In this document: piece after piece, positions 47,721 through 58,818 of the stretch
How the letters are laid out: each line of letters starts with the position of its first letter
Position numbering within the stretch: the first letter of the stretch is position 1
Source of the DNA: Otatea glauca
Taxonomy: Eukaryota; Streptophyta; Magnoliopsida; Poales; Poaceae
Reading direction: 5' to 3'
Length of the DNA stretch: 64,000 nucleotides
Assembly (NCBI GenBank): GCA_036346275.1
Contig: CM070730.1
Location: forward strand, 1,364,309-1,428,308
Translations under genes and position numbers: made by a program
Notes under the pieces: model-generated
Seen by the model: only the letters and a program-made list of their open reading frames with translations
Told to the model about the DNA's origin: nothing
Database searches by the model: none

Positions 47721-48263
47721 TGTCGATGTTCAAGACCTGGGGTCCCTTAATCGAATTGACAGAAATATAATTGTAGGTTCCTAGTGAACAAAACAGAGAC
47801 AATGGGGATTGCTTTTTTATTAGCCAAGTGTCTTTTACAGAGTATACAGATTCAAGATGATCCTAGATGCCCTTAACAGCGTGGATCGACCCCTTATTTA
47901 TCCCGTTTGAAGAGGCGGCAATTGTTCTCAAATAGGGCGTTGTGTAGTAGAGAAGTATCTTCTCGCCAAAAGATGTCTTCTCGCCAAAGGGTGTCTTTTC
48001 CAGAGATAACTTCTGGGTGGTTATATATACCTGTCAGACAACTGTCCGCACGGAGACATGTGCGGAGATTACTGGTCGGCGACGTCCAGTGTGAAGTAAA
48101 GTTTTGACTATCTTGACTGAACTGGTAGGAGACTTAACCATTCGTATAATGATGGGTTTCGTTTAGTGCATTATGGGCTTTATGTATTGCAGGTCTATTA
48201 ACAGAGTATGGTCACGAATAATTTGATGATCTAAAATAAATGATAGGCTTTTAATCCTCGTTA
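47721..48263 (-). repeat. 5' LTR of the old gypsy element
   Basis: Starts TGTCGATGTTCAAGACCTGG and ends CCTCGTTA, where the expected terminal CA has mutated to TA. It pairs with 16802-17372. It differs by small indels, including a duplicated CTTCTCGCCAAA motif near 47970-47990. Next to it on the inner side is the candidate primer-binding site (reverse strand TTGGCGCTAGAAGGAGG). Confidence 0.85.
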
Positions 48264-49733
48264 GGTTGATTTTGTTCCTATTCTAATTACCTTGTTCGAA
48301 ACGGAGGAATTATTCCTTTGAGTAATATATATATATCCTTACTATTGTTTGTGAGACGCAATGGAGCCCGAAACGTGGTAATTCGGCACTGTGGTTTCTA
48401 CAATAGTGTAGCTACAATGCTAAAACAATTTTTTTAAATTTTAAGTTTTTTTTAAAGAAATATATATATATATATATATATATATTTAAAAAATCAGTAC
48501 TTTAGTTTCTTTTTATTTTAGGTTTTTTTGAAAAAGATTTTCTCTCTTCGTTAAAATTCATGTCTGTCTGGGTGTTTGCTTTCGCCACGATCATCCGACA
48601 GAGCAACTAGTTCTTGCTAAATTACTATGCTCCAGATAGGTCTAGTTTGTACGTGTCAGGCGTGCCAGGCTTCGTTTTGTACCGCGTGCTATAATCCTTA
48701 AAAGAAGTGATACACGGCCGCACGTACGTCCCAGACAAATGGCCTGCGTAGAGAGTGCCATGGATAGTTGGGAGGATGAGAATCTGAGATAGATGCCGAA
48801 TTGCTCTTAGGATTCCGAAACGACAAGCGTCGAGGACCACTCCACTGCGAGGTTATCCTTAGGCAGCAGTAGCACACATCAGTGACACAGTTAGGGTTGT
48901 ACAAACCCGACGTTTACTATTAACTGGCAGGTACACATGGAAAGGTACCGGCACGTTTTGTACTGACAAAAGGTAGGACGGCACCAGGTACCGGTTATAG
49001 TTTACGAGCTTTATTTTTTTTCTTCAATGACCTTGTCAATAGATATAAAGAATATTTTGTATTTCAATACAAAATTAATATGATATTCTTTATACATATA
49101 CCATTAATAAGTATCAATCTTTACTTCATATTCTTTACATACATGTATTAGATACAATGCTTACCGATTATAATTAAGTGTAATCTAGTCCTTTTTTATA
49201 TCATCTTGGTCTTGTCCATGGATATTATATAAGGGTTTGTTGGGTTTGCTTTTAATTTCTACTACTTCTAATTAGGAGTTGGTGGCAGTGGTCCATTCTC
49301 CTCTAGAGTATCTGATTCGTTAGATCTGACATGAACGACCGAAATAGAAGAGGATTTAATCATATCTTAGATGGAAAGATTTTATCATATCTTTTTTGAA
49401 TAGAAATATTATTTAGCATATCTCTATTCACATGTTCCTACTATGGAAGGATGTTATTCATATATCTTATAAATGGAAGGATTTTCTCATCATATCCTGC
49501 ATGGATAGAAGGATATACTCACTATATTCCATAACACGGGAATTCTATCTCATCATATCTGGAAATGCATAGATTAAAAGGAAAGAATCACGCAACCAAA
49601 TCATGTGCCAATCACGAAGATGTCGGGGAGACTTAGCTTCTATCCGCTGCGTACACTGCTTTCTGCTTTCATCTACTCTTTCCTGCAAGAGGAATGTAAT
49701 AACTTTCTCCTCCTTCAATAGTAAGGATTGATA

Positions 49734-49970
49734 TCTCTCTACTAATTCTAATTAAGAGTTGGTTGCGATCGTCCGTTCTCCTTCAGAGTACTTAATTCGT
49801 TAGATCTAACATGAACGGTTGAGATGGAAGAGGATTTAACCCGATAGTCAAATCTCTTTGGAGAAACAAACTTTTCCTACTATTGAAACATAACTAAAGT
49901 TAGTGTTCTTTGCAAATAAATTTTTTGTCGCAAATTGAGTTTTCGTTGCAACGCACGGACACATGACTAG
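49734..49970 (+). mobile_element. Small Helitron-like element or remnant
   Basis: The left end reads A|TCTCTCTACTAATTCTAATT, matching the usual grass Helitron 5' end TCTCTACTA. The right end reads GCAACGCACGGACACATGAC followed by TAG|T, matching the CTAG-T 3' end with its preceding GCAACGCACGG block. No coding capacity. A nearby second 5'-like end at 49258 (TCTACTACTTCTAATTAGG) could be the true start of a longer 713-bp element. The expected 3' hairpin is weak. Confidence 0.5.
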
Positions 49971-50195
49971 TAGTTACCAATGCCTGCATTCCAAAATCTT
50001 GGTAGTGATGACCAAATTTGGCAAGCATTTGATTTGCTATCAAATTTTGGCGAGATTCCATTTTCCCTTGGTTCTCTAGTTCAATTTTTTACCAATCTTT
50101 GACCAAAACATTGGTAGCAAATTTGGTGACCAAATTTTGGAAAGATTTAGTTTGGCAAATTTATCATTAAACCAAACAGGTCTTACACCTCCTTA

Positions 50196-50245
50196 TCTCT
50201 ACTACTTCTAATTACCAGTTGGTGGCGGTGTTCCGTTCTCCACGA
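50196..50245 (+). mobile_element. Isolated Helitron-like 5' end
   Basis: The sequence A|TCTCTACTACTTCTAATTA, then GTTGGTGGCGGTGTTCCGTTC, repeats the 5' motif seen at 49258 and 49734. No matching 3' end is visible before the LTR that starts at 50271, which may have truncated it. Confidence 0.4.
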
Positions 50246-50270
50246 TTTGAAAGGAAAGTAGTAGTGTATC

Positions 50271-51458
50271 TGTTGACGTCAAAAACTTGAAGTAGGGTTT
50301 CTGACAGCAGCACACCAGACAAACACCTGGTTCAAGAGCGTGCCAATCGATTTGACCTATAATCAACAAGGTAAAAGATATAAAGTTCACTCGAAGCCGA
50401 TCGTTGAGATCAATCGGCTTAGACTCAATCAACTTGAAGCCGATCAAGATCAAAGTATCAGAATAGATCTAATTAGCCGATTAAGGCTAATCAGAAGATA
50501 AAATTCTCTCAAAGCCGATCGTAACGATCAATCAGCTTAAACTCAATCAGCTTGAAGCCGATCAAGATCAAGGTATCAGAATAGATCTAATTAGCCGATT
50601 AAGGCTAATCAGAGGATAAAATTCTCTCAAAGCCGATCGTAACGATCAATCAGCTTAAACTAAATCAGCTTGAAGCCGATCAAGATCAAGGTAACGGGAT
50701 AAATCTAATTAGCCGATTAAGGCTAATCAGAGGATAAAGGCAGATCGATTCTGAAGAAGATGATGCGCAACAAAATCAGAATAAATCAAACCTAGGGCGT
50801 AATTTGAAGAAGATCAACAATCGGCGATGCGCAACTTTATTGATCAAGATCGAATTACAAAGACTAAATTACAAGAACTACTCCTAGTCGACGGAAAAGT
50901 AGATGAAAAGTAGACGCGAATTGGTTGGTTGGCTCGGGATGCCTTTTCTTATCACCTCTAGACCTCTTTTATACCCGCTAACGATAGAGTCCTAGTACAA
51001 CACGTTAGAGTAGAATCAGATCGGCCTCTATTTGATGGTGCTTTCCTTAACAACCTGCTCCGCTTCCAAATATCTTCAATCAGATCCGGTCGATCTTATT
51101 GCTCTTGACCGCCGATTCTGATTCTATCTGCCAAATTTTGGTGCAAACATATGCCCCCTATTTTTGAGAGATAACATGTTATCTTTCAAAAAAATTCATC
51201 ATCGGCTTAAACATATATTTTCTTATCATAACTCGTATATTCATATTTGAGTTCTGGCCAATCAAGATCTAACCAGTACTTTGAACAAACCGATGCACAC
51301 TACACGATCCAACGATGATCCCTTACCAAATCGGCTATCTCTCAAGCTGACGGGTGGTATGATTTTCAGACTAGATCGGCTTTGTCGAACTAAAATTATC
51401 GGCCGGATCCGATTTTTTCTTCCTCCATTCCTTTTTACCTGTTTTTATCGGGGGCTAC
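50271..51458 (-). mobile_element. LTR (879 bp) plus stub of another LTR retrotransposon
   Basis: TGTTGACGTCAAAAACTTGA at 50271 and GGTGCAAACA ending at 51149 give TG...CA ends. The following bases on the reverse strand read CAAAAATAGGGGGCATA, a polypurine tract beside a 3' LTR of a minus-strand element. About 300 bp of AT-rich internal sequence follow, with no ORF, before the GC-rich second gypsy element begins. The rest of the element is missing, presumably lost or displaced by that insertion. Confidence 0.6.
50372..50740. repeat. 118-bp tandem repeat, three copies, within the LTR
   Basis: CTTGAAGCCGATCAAGATCA recurs at 50433, 50551 and 50669, exactly 118 bases apart. Each unit also has AGCCGATTAAGGCTAATCAG and AAAGCCGATCGTAACGATCA, both partly self-complementary. 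Copies two and three are nearly identical, and copy one is more diverged. Confidence 0.9.
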
Positions 51459-52346
51459 TGACGAATACTAATAACAGGGGTACCCCAACGGCCCGAAGCG
51501 ACGAGCTAGCGGCCTCAAGCATATCTCCACCCAACAAAGGCGCGCCGCCCGCCACCGACCGAATCGCTGCGAGACCACACAAGACATCCGCTCCCGACGG
51601 ACGGCGCCTCGACTTCTTGGCGGGCGGATCTCCCGACTCCGACCGGACGGGCCCCGGCCTTTGGCGGGCGGGATCAACCGACCGACCGAACCAAGGTGAC
51701 AGACGCCGAGGGTCGCGTGTCGGGGGCCTCATCACCTACCGCCACGCACTTCGCGAACAAGGTCAATCGGAGTGACTATACAAGGGCGGTGGCTCCTTCC
51801 TAGAAGGTTTGGTGATCGCCAAGTCAAAGCTTCCACTTCATCAACTGGGCCGCAGACAAGATTTAACGCACGCTTCCTCCCAAGGCGGCGCTAACGCCAC
51901 ACACCGCAACGCCAAGATTCGTAAGGATCACAGAGGGCAAGTACGCTTATTTCGGGAATACCTAACCTCCCCGACCACCAAGGCTACCGACCCAAAGATG
52001 GGCAAGACGTGTGGCGACCACCCACGTGACGAAGGACCGAGCTCTAGCATAGGTCGCCTTGCCCTTCCCCGACTTCGATGTAACTCGCCCCTTCCTTCAG
52101 ATAAAAGGAGGCGTGACTAACGATTCTAGAGGGACGAACACATGAAAACGCGAGGAGATTAAGTAATTTAGTGCCCTCATCTGTAAAACGTTGTGCAAAG
52201 CAATACAATACCGCCATCCGAACTGGAGTAGGAACTTTCAGCCCGAACCAGTATACATCTTGGACTCTCGAGTCTAACCATTCAGTGGAGTGGAACGCGC
52301 GACCCCTTAGACTTACAAATTTACTTGCGCTACCAAAACGCCGGGG
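51459..52346 (+). repeat. Putative 5' LTR of the second gypsy element
   Basis: Starts TGACGAATACTAATAACAGG, directly after TCGGGGGCTAC. It contains the TATA-like motif ATAAAAGGAGGCG near 52100 and is followed by the primer site. The preceding purine-rich CGGGGGCTAC resembles the tract normally found before a 3' LTR, so this could instead be an LTR shared between two recombined copies. The terminal CA is not certain. Confidence 0.5.
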
Positions 52347-52364
52347 TTGGCGCGCTGTAGGGGC
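52347..52364 (+). other. Primer-binding site of the second gypsy element
   Basis: TTGGCGCGCTGTAGGGG is close to the GGCGCGCCAGGTAGGGG sequence that follows the 5' LTR in many grass gypsy elements. The tRNA is not assigned here. Confidence 0.6.
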
Positions 52365-52396
52365 CTCGCGCCTTCGCTACCATCTCCGGATTCCGC

Positions 52397-54110
52397 TTGT
52401 CTCTCGATGGCATCCACCCACCGCGACGGCATGATCAAGGCCGGGAGCCGGATCCGCGGCGGCCTCGATTTCACCGCCACCCCGGCAGAGGGCTCACGCC
52501 GTCCCTCGCCGCTCGAGGACAGCGCCCGTTGAGAGCTCGGCGCCCTCTCCGGCGATTCGCTAAGCTCCGGCTTGGGCGCCGCAGCCCCGGCCGAACCCGA
52601 GGAGTGCTCCGCCACGCCCGCGAAACTCCGTAGGTCCGGCAGTGACCATGTCACCCCGTAGGCTCGCAACTTGTGACGATGGTCGCTACATGCCGGCTCC
52701 ATCCACGAGCCGGAAGACTCTTCCACCATGACTCGGCCCGACACGGAGTACCGCCAGCAGCGCACTCGCGAGTGCAACATGGCGGCACCGTCGATTTGAC
52801 TGTGGCCCCGCGGCTACGGGACCTCCTATCCGGCGCACTTCAGCGCAGGAGGAGGAGTACCAGCCAGCGCATCAACGCGCCAGCTCGCGGCACGAGCTCC
52901 AACAACAAGAAAGAGTTGGAGGAACGAAGAGCCGAGCTCGACCGGCTCCGCCAACTCGAGCGGGAGGAGCTCGAGACCCGCATGTGCTCGGCGACGCATG
53001 GCGACGCTGTGCCAGCACACCCCCAGCAGCGGAAGAGTCCGACGGCCCTCGCTTCTTCCCATACAAGCCAAAACGTGGTCGCGGCCGCAATGCCGCTCGA
53101 GGCCTCCCGAGCCGACCGACCCGAGGCCAAGGCCACTTATCAAAACCTCCGGGTGGTAGCGCGCCGCGGCAAAGACATGCACGCCTCGCTCCTATCGCCC
53201 GAGCCACCTCGCCACCGGCCCGTCCGCACGACGGAGCCGGTTGGGTCCGACACAGCGGCGCCGCATCGCGAGCCACACCAGCCTCGCGCACGGTGCGCGC
53301 CCGCCACCGGTGATGTTTACGACGCTCGCGCTACCCTGAGGCGCTGAAGAAAGATGGCGAGGAGGCCGCCACTCACGAGTGCGGGCGCGGACACCACCAC
53401 CGCACTCGAGCCCCGACGGTCCCGGATCGCGAGCGTTCGCCAGGATCCGCCAGCGGACTTCCCGCCGATTCTGTGCGCTACCAACATTGCCAAATACAGG
53501 GGCCACAAACCTGTGTCCGCTCAAGATTACCGGCCGCATGCCGGGGGAGGAGCAATCTGATGACCTCTTCATCATCCAAGACTTCCCATCTACCTCGTGG
53601 ACTCGCCCGAGCCCGCTCGAGTACTTGCCCGCCAAAACCATCGTGAACTGGACCGACTTGAAGGCCTCTTCGTTAAGAACTTCCGTGGCACTTACAAGCG
53701 CCCGAAACTCTCGAGACTGAAGGGCTGCAACAGCAGCCTGTGGGAAACCCTCCGAACTACATCCGCGGTTTTCCGCCAGTAACGAGCTCCCGACATCTCC
53801 GACGCCGATGTCGTGGGAGCATTCATCTACGGCACCTCCGCAAGGCCTTGGTACACAAACCAGGTTGCCTCAAGCCCGTAACTACCAAGGAGCTCCTCGA
53901 TATCGCCATCAACCACGCCCGCGAGGAGGCCGGGGCCATCTTTGAGGGAGGAAAGGCCCACCGTAATCCGGCCCACATCGGGTCCCTTCGATCGCTCCGA
54001 CAAACTAAGCGCACGGAAGCGATCCGCGAGACCAAGTGGTCGCCACGGCCGACCGCCTCGCGGCAAAGTGGCGACCGACCGTCGCGCCCGACCACTTCGA
54101 GAAGTTGATG
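52397..54110 (+). pseudogene. gag of the second gypsy element, frameshifted
   Basis: The N-terminal part (52673-53347) is basic with a coiled-coil run (KKELEERRAELDRLRQLERE). The capsid-like core is spread over three frames between 53440 and 53960: FPPILCATNIAKYRG, then DDLFIIQDF and EYLPAKTIVNWTDL, then TTKELLDIAINHAREEAGAI. Each segment matches the retrotransposon gag pattern well, but neighbouring segments are one or two bases out of frame. Few stops lie inside the segments. Confidence 0.75.
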
Positions 54111-54282
54111 GACGGCCCGCGCCCAAACCACGGGTTCTCCGTCAAGCACAATCACCGACTACGAGGTCCCGAGGCGTTACTCTCCGGCCCCCACAACGCC
54201 GCGTGGCAAGGGAAGAAGTTCACGCGCCCCGCTGGTCAGAGAAAAAGGCGACGACGAGTTCCCCGAACCCGACGATCGCCTC

Positions 54283-55030
54283 ATGATCTTTGGAGGACCG
54301 GCTCGCTATGCCGGCAAGCGCCGGTTCAAGCTCGCTTATCGCGAGGTCCACACCGCCGCGCCATGCGTCCCCAATACCTCCGGTGGTCGAGATCCGATCA
54401 CCTTTGATCGACCGATCACCCGACCACGCCCACACCGGGAGATACCCCGTGGTCGGCTCCGTCGTGGGAAGAAGCGCCTTTCAAAGGTGGCGATGGACGG
54501 AGGCGCGGCCTCAACATCCTCTACGCCGAGACGCCGACGCTATGGGGTCCGCGCCAACCCTCCGACCCAGCAAGGCGCCCTTCTATGGCGCTATTCCCGC
54601 CAACAAAGCCCATCCACTCGGGCAGATCGACTTGCCTGCTACCTTTGGGGAGCCGGAAACTTCCGCACCGAGACCCTCACTTTGAGGTCGTGGATTTCCT
54701 GCTTACCATGCCATCCTGGGAAGGCCGTGTTACGCCAAGTTCATGGCGGTCCCCGCCACGCCTACCTCATGCCGAAGATGCCCGCCACGAGGAGTCATCA
54801 CCGTGGCATCATCTTTCCAGCTTGCCTACAATCGCGAGCGCAGTTAGCCAGAGCTTGCCTCGGCGATCATCGCGTCCGCCGAGCTCGACAACCTCAAGAG
54901 GAAGCCTCGAATCCGCCCGAGTCCGGCAAGTCGGGCGGATCCTTCAAGTCCGCCGAGGACACGGCGAGGTCGCGGTCGATCCTCGTGATCCGACCAAGAC
55001 CGTGCGGACGGAGCCACGCCCCGCCAAATA
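54283..55030 (+). pseudogene. Protease region of the second gypsy element
   Basis: Across frames one reads KLAYREVHTAAPC, then the aspartic-protease-like core AMDGGAASTSS (about 54490-54525; related elements have a D-G/S-G core here), then FYGAIPANKAHPLGQIDLPA and LTMPSWEGRVTPSS. A linker to RT follows, including ELDNL. The split over at least three frames means no intact protein. The assignment rests on order and motif memory. Confidence 0.55.
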
Positions 55031-55079
55031 GGAAAGCGCCGCCGACTCCTCCGCACCAACAAAGACGTCTTCGCATGGA

Positions 55080-56760
55080 GGTCCTCCGACATGCCAGAAT
55101 CCCAAGGGAAGTCGCCGAGCACTCCTTGAGCATCCGACTGTGCTCAAAGCGGCCGCCAACGCCGCGCCGCTCGACGAGGAGAGGCGCAGATCATAGGGAG
55201 GAGATCGCCAAACTTCGCCGCAGGTTCAGAAAGAGGTGCGCCACCCCGAGTGGCTAGCCAACCCTGCACTTGTAAAAAGAAAAATGGGCAATGGAGGATG
55301 TGCGTTGACTATACGAGTCTCAACAAAGCGTGTCCCAAGGATCCGCCTTTGCCCCAAGATCGACCAAGTCATCGACTCCACCGCAGGTGCGAGTCCTCTC
55401 TTCGGATGCCTACCGGGCTACCACCGATTGCGCTAAATGAGTCCGACCAGCTCGCGACTTCCTTCATTACTCCATTCGGCCCATTCTCGCACGCTACAAT
55501 GCCGCTCGCCTAAAGAACGCGGCGCTACATAGCGGCGATGTATGCAAACGTGCTTCAATGACCGGATCGGTCGTGCGTTGAGGTGTACGTCGACGATATT
55601 GTCGTAAAGACCAAGAAGGCCGACGACCTTATCCCCGACCTGGAAGAGACCTTCGCGAACCTTCGACGGTTTTGCATAAAGCTCAATCCCGAGAAATGCA
55701 TCTTCGGGGTCCCCAAAGGGAAGCTCCTTGGCTTCATTGTCTCCGAGCGAGGCATCGAGGCCAACCAGAGAAGATATCGGCGATCGCAAGGATGGGCCCA
55801 ATCAAGAACCTCAAAGGGTCCAGAGGTCGACCGATGCCCGCGCCTTTGAGCCGTTCGTGTCTCGCCTCGCGGCGCGAATGCCACTCTACAGCTACTCAAG
55901 AGATCCGACCGCAATTTGGACCCGAGGCTCGGGAGGCCCTCACCCGCTGCTGAAGGCCTTCTGCCTCGCCTCCGCCCCGTCGCCCGGCACCAGTGTGAAC
56001 TGTTTCTCTACATCGCCGCCACTACCCAAGTCGTCAGCGCGGCCCTCGTGGTGGAGCGAGCGGAAGAAGGCCGCGAACTCAAGGTACAACGGCCAGTTTA
56101 CTTCATTAGCGAGGTCCTTTTCGAGTCCAAGGCTCGGTACCCACAGGTGCAGAAGCTACTTTACGCGGTGCTCATTGCGAAGAGAAAGCTCGTCCACTAC
56201 TTCGATCAGCACACCATCACCGTGGTGACCACGTCCCGCCGGCGAGATCGCCCGCAACCGCGACGCCGGAAGGATAGCCAAGTGGGTGCTCGAGCTCGCC
56301 ACGACATCACATACGCCTCTGACGGCGATCAAGTCGCGAGTTCTAGCCGACTTCGCCGCCGAGTGGACCGAAACCCAGGCACCACTAGTGATCGAAGACC
56401 CCGAGCACTGGACAATGTACTTCGATGGGTCTTACAACAAGAATGGCGCGGGCGCGGGAGTCGTCATCATCTTCCCGCCGAACAAGCAAAGACGCCATCA
56501 GCCGCTTTTAACGCCACCAACAACGCCGCCGAGCACGAGGCCCTCGCCAACGGTCTCCGGATCACCGCCGACCTCGGTGCTCGCCGACTCCGTCGCCCAC
56601 GGGACTCCAAGCTTGTCGCCGATCAAGTCATGAAGGCCGCGAGCCCCGAGACGCCCGTATGGCCGCGTCATCGTCGAGAAGCGCGCAGGCTCGAAGAGCG
56701 GTTCAAAGGCTTCGAGCTTCACCATAGCTACCGACGCTACAATAGCGACGCCGACTACCT
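55080..56760 (+). pseudogene. Reverse transcriptase and RNase H of the second gypsy element
   Basis: RT: KKKNGQWRMCVDYTSLNKAC (55250 onward), DRPSHRLHR in a shifted frame, ATSFITPFGPFSHATMP, then MYVDDIVVKTKKADDL (55583 onward) with the intact catalytic YVDD, and KLNPEKCIFGVPKGKLLGFI. RNase H and connection: VVSAALVVERAEEGRELK, KARYPQVQKLLYAVLIAKRK, then the RNase H start HWTMYFDGSYNKNGAGAGVV (about 56405), with TNNAAEHEALANGLRI after a shift. The residues are well preserved but the frame changes repeatedly. Confidence 0.85.
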
Positions 56761-56939
56761 AGCCAATCTGGCCTCCAGCAGAGAGCCGGTCCCGCCCGGG
56801 ATCTTCGTCTGCGACCTCCTGCGCCTTCCATCCACCGGGCTCGTGGCGAACGGTCCCCGACCTACCTAGCACGGCCGCCCGCCGCCGCTTGGGTCGAGCG
56901 TAGACTTGGCCGGTCGAGCCGCAGCGTGCTAGCGACCGA

Positions 56940-58116
56940 GTCCGACCGAGAAAGCCCTTCATAGATCGTTTGTGGACGGGTCACTTCCCCCCGACCCGAC
57001 CGAGGCCCGGCGCCTCGCCCGGCGGGCAAAGTCTTTCGTCCTGGTCGGCCCAGACCTTTACAAAAGGAGCCCCTCCGGGGTCCTCCAAAAGTGCATTCTG
57101 GCCGACCAAGGGAAACAACTGCTGGACGACATACACAGCGGAATTTGCGGTCACCACGCTGCGCCCCGATCTCTTGTGGGAAAGGCCTTTCGGCAAGGTT
57201 TCTATTGGCCGACCGCCATGTCCGACGCCGAGCACATCGACGACCGCGAAGGATGCCAATTCTTTGCCAGCGAACACATCCGGCACCAGCCTTGCGACGA
57301 TCCCCATCACGTGGCCTTTTGCGCTTGGGGACTCGATCCGGTCGGGCCTTTCAAGAAAGCGCCCGGGCTTTACCCATTTGCTCGTCGCGGTGGACAAGTT
57401 CACCAAATGGATAGAGGCCAAGCCGGTCGTGGCGCCACGCGTCGGCACAAGCGCCATCTTCTTCCGCGACATAGTCTTTCGGTTTGGAGTCCCAAACTCC
57501 ATCATCACCGACAACTAACGCAGTTCACGGGAAGGAGTTCCTCGAGTTCTGCGATGACTTCAACATCCGCTCGATTAGGCGGCCGTGGCCCATCCGCGGA
57601 CCAACGGCGTGTCGGCGCGCAAACGGCATGATCCTTCAAGAGCTCAAGCCGCGGATCTTGATCGGCTCAAGCACTTCATGGGCGCTGGTGACCGAGCTAC
57701 CCTCCGTCCTCGGAGTCTGCGGACTACGCCGACCCGGCGGCCGGGTTCACACCGTTTTCATGGTATACGTGCTAAAGCCGCCTTGCCGAAGCGGACCGGA
57801 GTATGGCGCCCCAAGATTACAAGCTCGAGGAGGCTCGGGGCTCGCCGACACAAGACGGCGCCGACGACCGCTCGCGAGGCGCATGACGTGGCCATCCCGC
57901 GATCGGCGGTATCAACAAGCTCGCGACGTTATCACGGCCGTCCGTTCGAGGGCGATCGTCGATCTTTGGCGACACGGTCTGCGCTACGGGTCCAAACCGC
58001 AGGATAAGCACAAAGTCGCCCCTGGGAAGGCCCTTCACCGTCGTGGAGATCCTCCGACCGGCACCTTTCGACTCAAGGACGCCGACGGCGCATCCTTCCG
58101 AATGCATGGAATATAG
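56940..58116 (+). pseudogene. Integrase of the second gypsy element
   Basis: The N-terminal zinc-finger part is split over frames: DIHSGICGHHAAPRSLVGKA, with FYWPTAMSDAEHI and CQFFASEHIRHQP following. The catalytic core reads WGLDPVGPFKKAPG, LLVAVDKFTKWIEAKPV (first frame pair, about 57300-57430), FRFGVPNSIITDN (about 57475-57515), then the core breaks before the region around VSARKRHD where the catalytic Glu would lie. The C-terminal part ends KDADGASFRMHGI at 58116. Frameshifts, not substitutions, do most of the damage. Confidence 0.8.
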
Positions 58117-58239
58117 AAAAGTTAAGGCGATTCTATCCTAAACTCTTTCCTCTTCCTAGCATGCTCTTTACTTTTTCCTTCCGAGCACACGTCGCCATGC
58201 GACGACGGGGGCTGCCCTTCGGCGCCTCTGCTCAGCCGT

Positions 58240-58640
58240 ACTCCGGTCGGCGCTATGCGGGTTGATGACCCAACCGACCACAAGGTCCTTCCCGGCGGTA
58301 ACCCTTCGACCCAAGTGCTCTGACCTCGCCCGGCTATGGTTGCTAACACTTAGCGGAAGAAGGAAGTACCCAGTGGAGTGACCTTTGGGTCGATGGGAAC
58401 ACTCCTCCCGCACGAACTCGCCTATCCCACGCGCTTATGAGGGTGCGTGACCGATCGGTCATGAGGTCCATCCCGAGCGGTAACCCTCTCAACCCAAGTG
58501 TTACGGCCTACGCCCCAGCGGCTATGGTTGCTAAGTAGCACTTCGCGGAAGAAGGAAGTGCCCAAGTGGAAAGATCCTTGGCCGGTCTAGAACACTCCTA
58601 TCCTCACAAGTCGCCTAATCACGTGATAGCCAAGTCTCCA
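58240..58640. repeat. 182-bp repeat, two diverged copies, in the 3' spacer
   Basis: GGTCCTTCCCGGCGGTAACC at 58284 and GGTCCATCCCGAGCGGTAAC at 58466 start comparable stretches. Both continue with GGCTATGGTTGCTAA and GCGGAAGAAGGAAGT. Copies differ by small indels. The unit lies between integrase and the antisense ORF. Confidence 0.75.
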
Positions 58641-58818
58641 ATCCACCTCGCCCCTCCCAAAACGACCCAACCTACGCATAAGTGACCCCTGCGGTCCTTA
58701 TGGCTATGGTCGGTCAAACACTCACCCTAAATACGAAAGAGGACGAGAGGTGATTTTGAAACTTGATAAATTCAAGATTGTTTACATAGCAGTCTTTACA
58801 ATCTAAAAAAGGATAAAG

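Larger units (their letters stand above)
16802..48263 (-). mobile_element. Old gypsy LTR retrotransposon (Tat-like), carrying six direct nested insertions
   Basis: Two LTRs in the same orientation bound the unit: 16802-17372 and 47721-48263. The flanks AGTTG (16797-16801) and GGTTG (48264-48268) form a target duplication with one mismatch. The gag, protease, RT, RNase H and integrase remnants run right to left, so the element is on the minus strand and its 5' LTR is at the right. A primer-site-like TTGGCGCTAG lies next to that LTR. A purine-rich tract (reverse strand CTTGGGGGCTTGC) lies next to the left LTR. An antisense (plus-strand) extra ORF at the 3' end suggests the Tat branch. Removing the nested insertions listed separately leaves roughly 11.5 kb. 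LTR differences and many stops indicate an old insertion. Confidence 0.85.
48264..50270. other. AT-rich spacer between the two gypsy elements
   Basis: No gene recognised. It holds a (TA)n microsatellite at about 48465-48485 and Helitron-like ends listed separately. AT-rich sequence at 49980-50190 repeats ACCAAATTTTGG-type motifs. Antisense frames at 48625-48904 show no known motif. Confidence 0.5.

Noticed and set aside
48625..48904. Two overlapping antisense frames as a conserved gene
   Set aside because: No known domain, and no evidence of exons or a promoter.
49980..50190. Possible PIF/Harbinger-type MITE (ending ACCAAACAGGTC)
   Set aside because: The two ends match too weakly to call terminal repeats and no 3-bp target duplication is clear.
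51445..51735. Antisense open frames over the second gypsy LTR as genes
   Set aside because: Open only because of high GC; they overlap the LTR and show no motif.
52826..53313. Long antisense frames over gypsy gag
   Set aside because: Shadows of the plus-strand gag region in GC-rich DNA.
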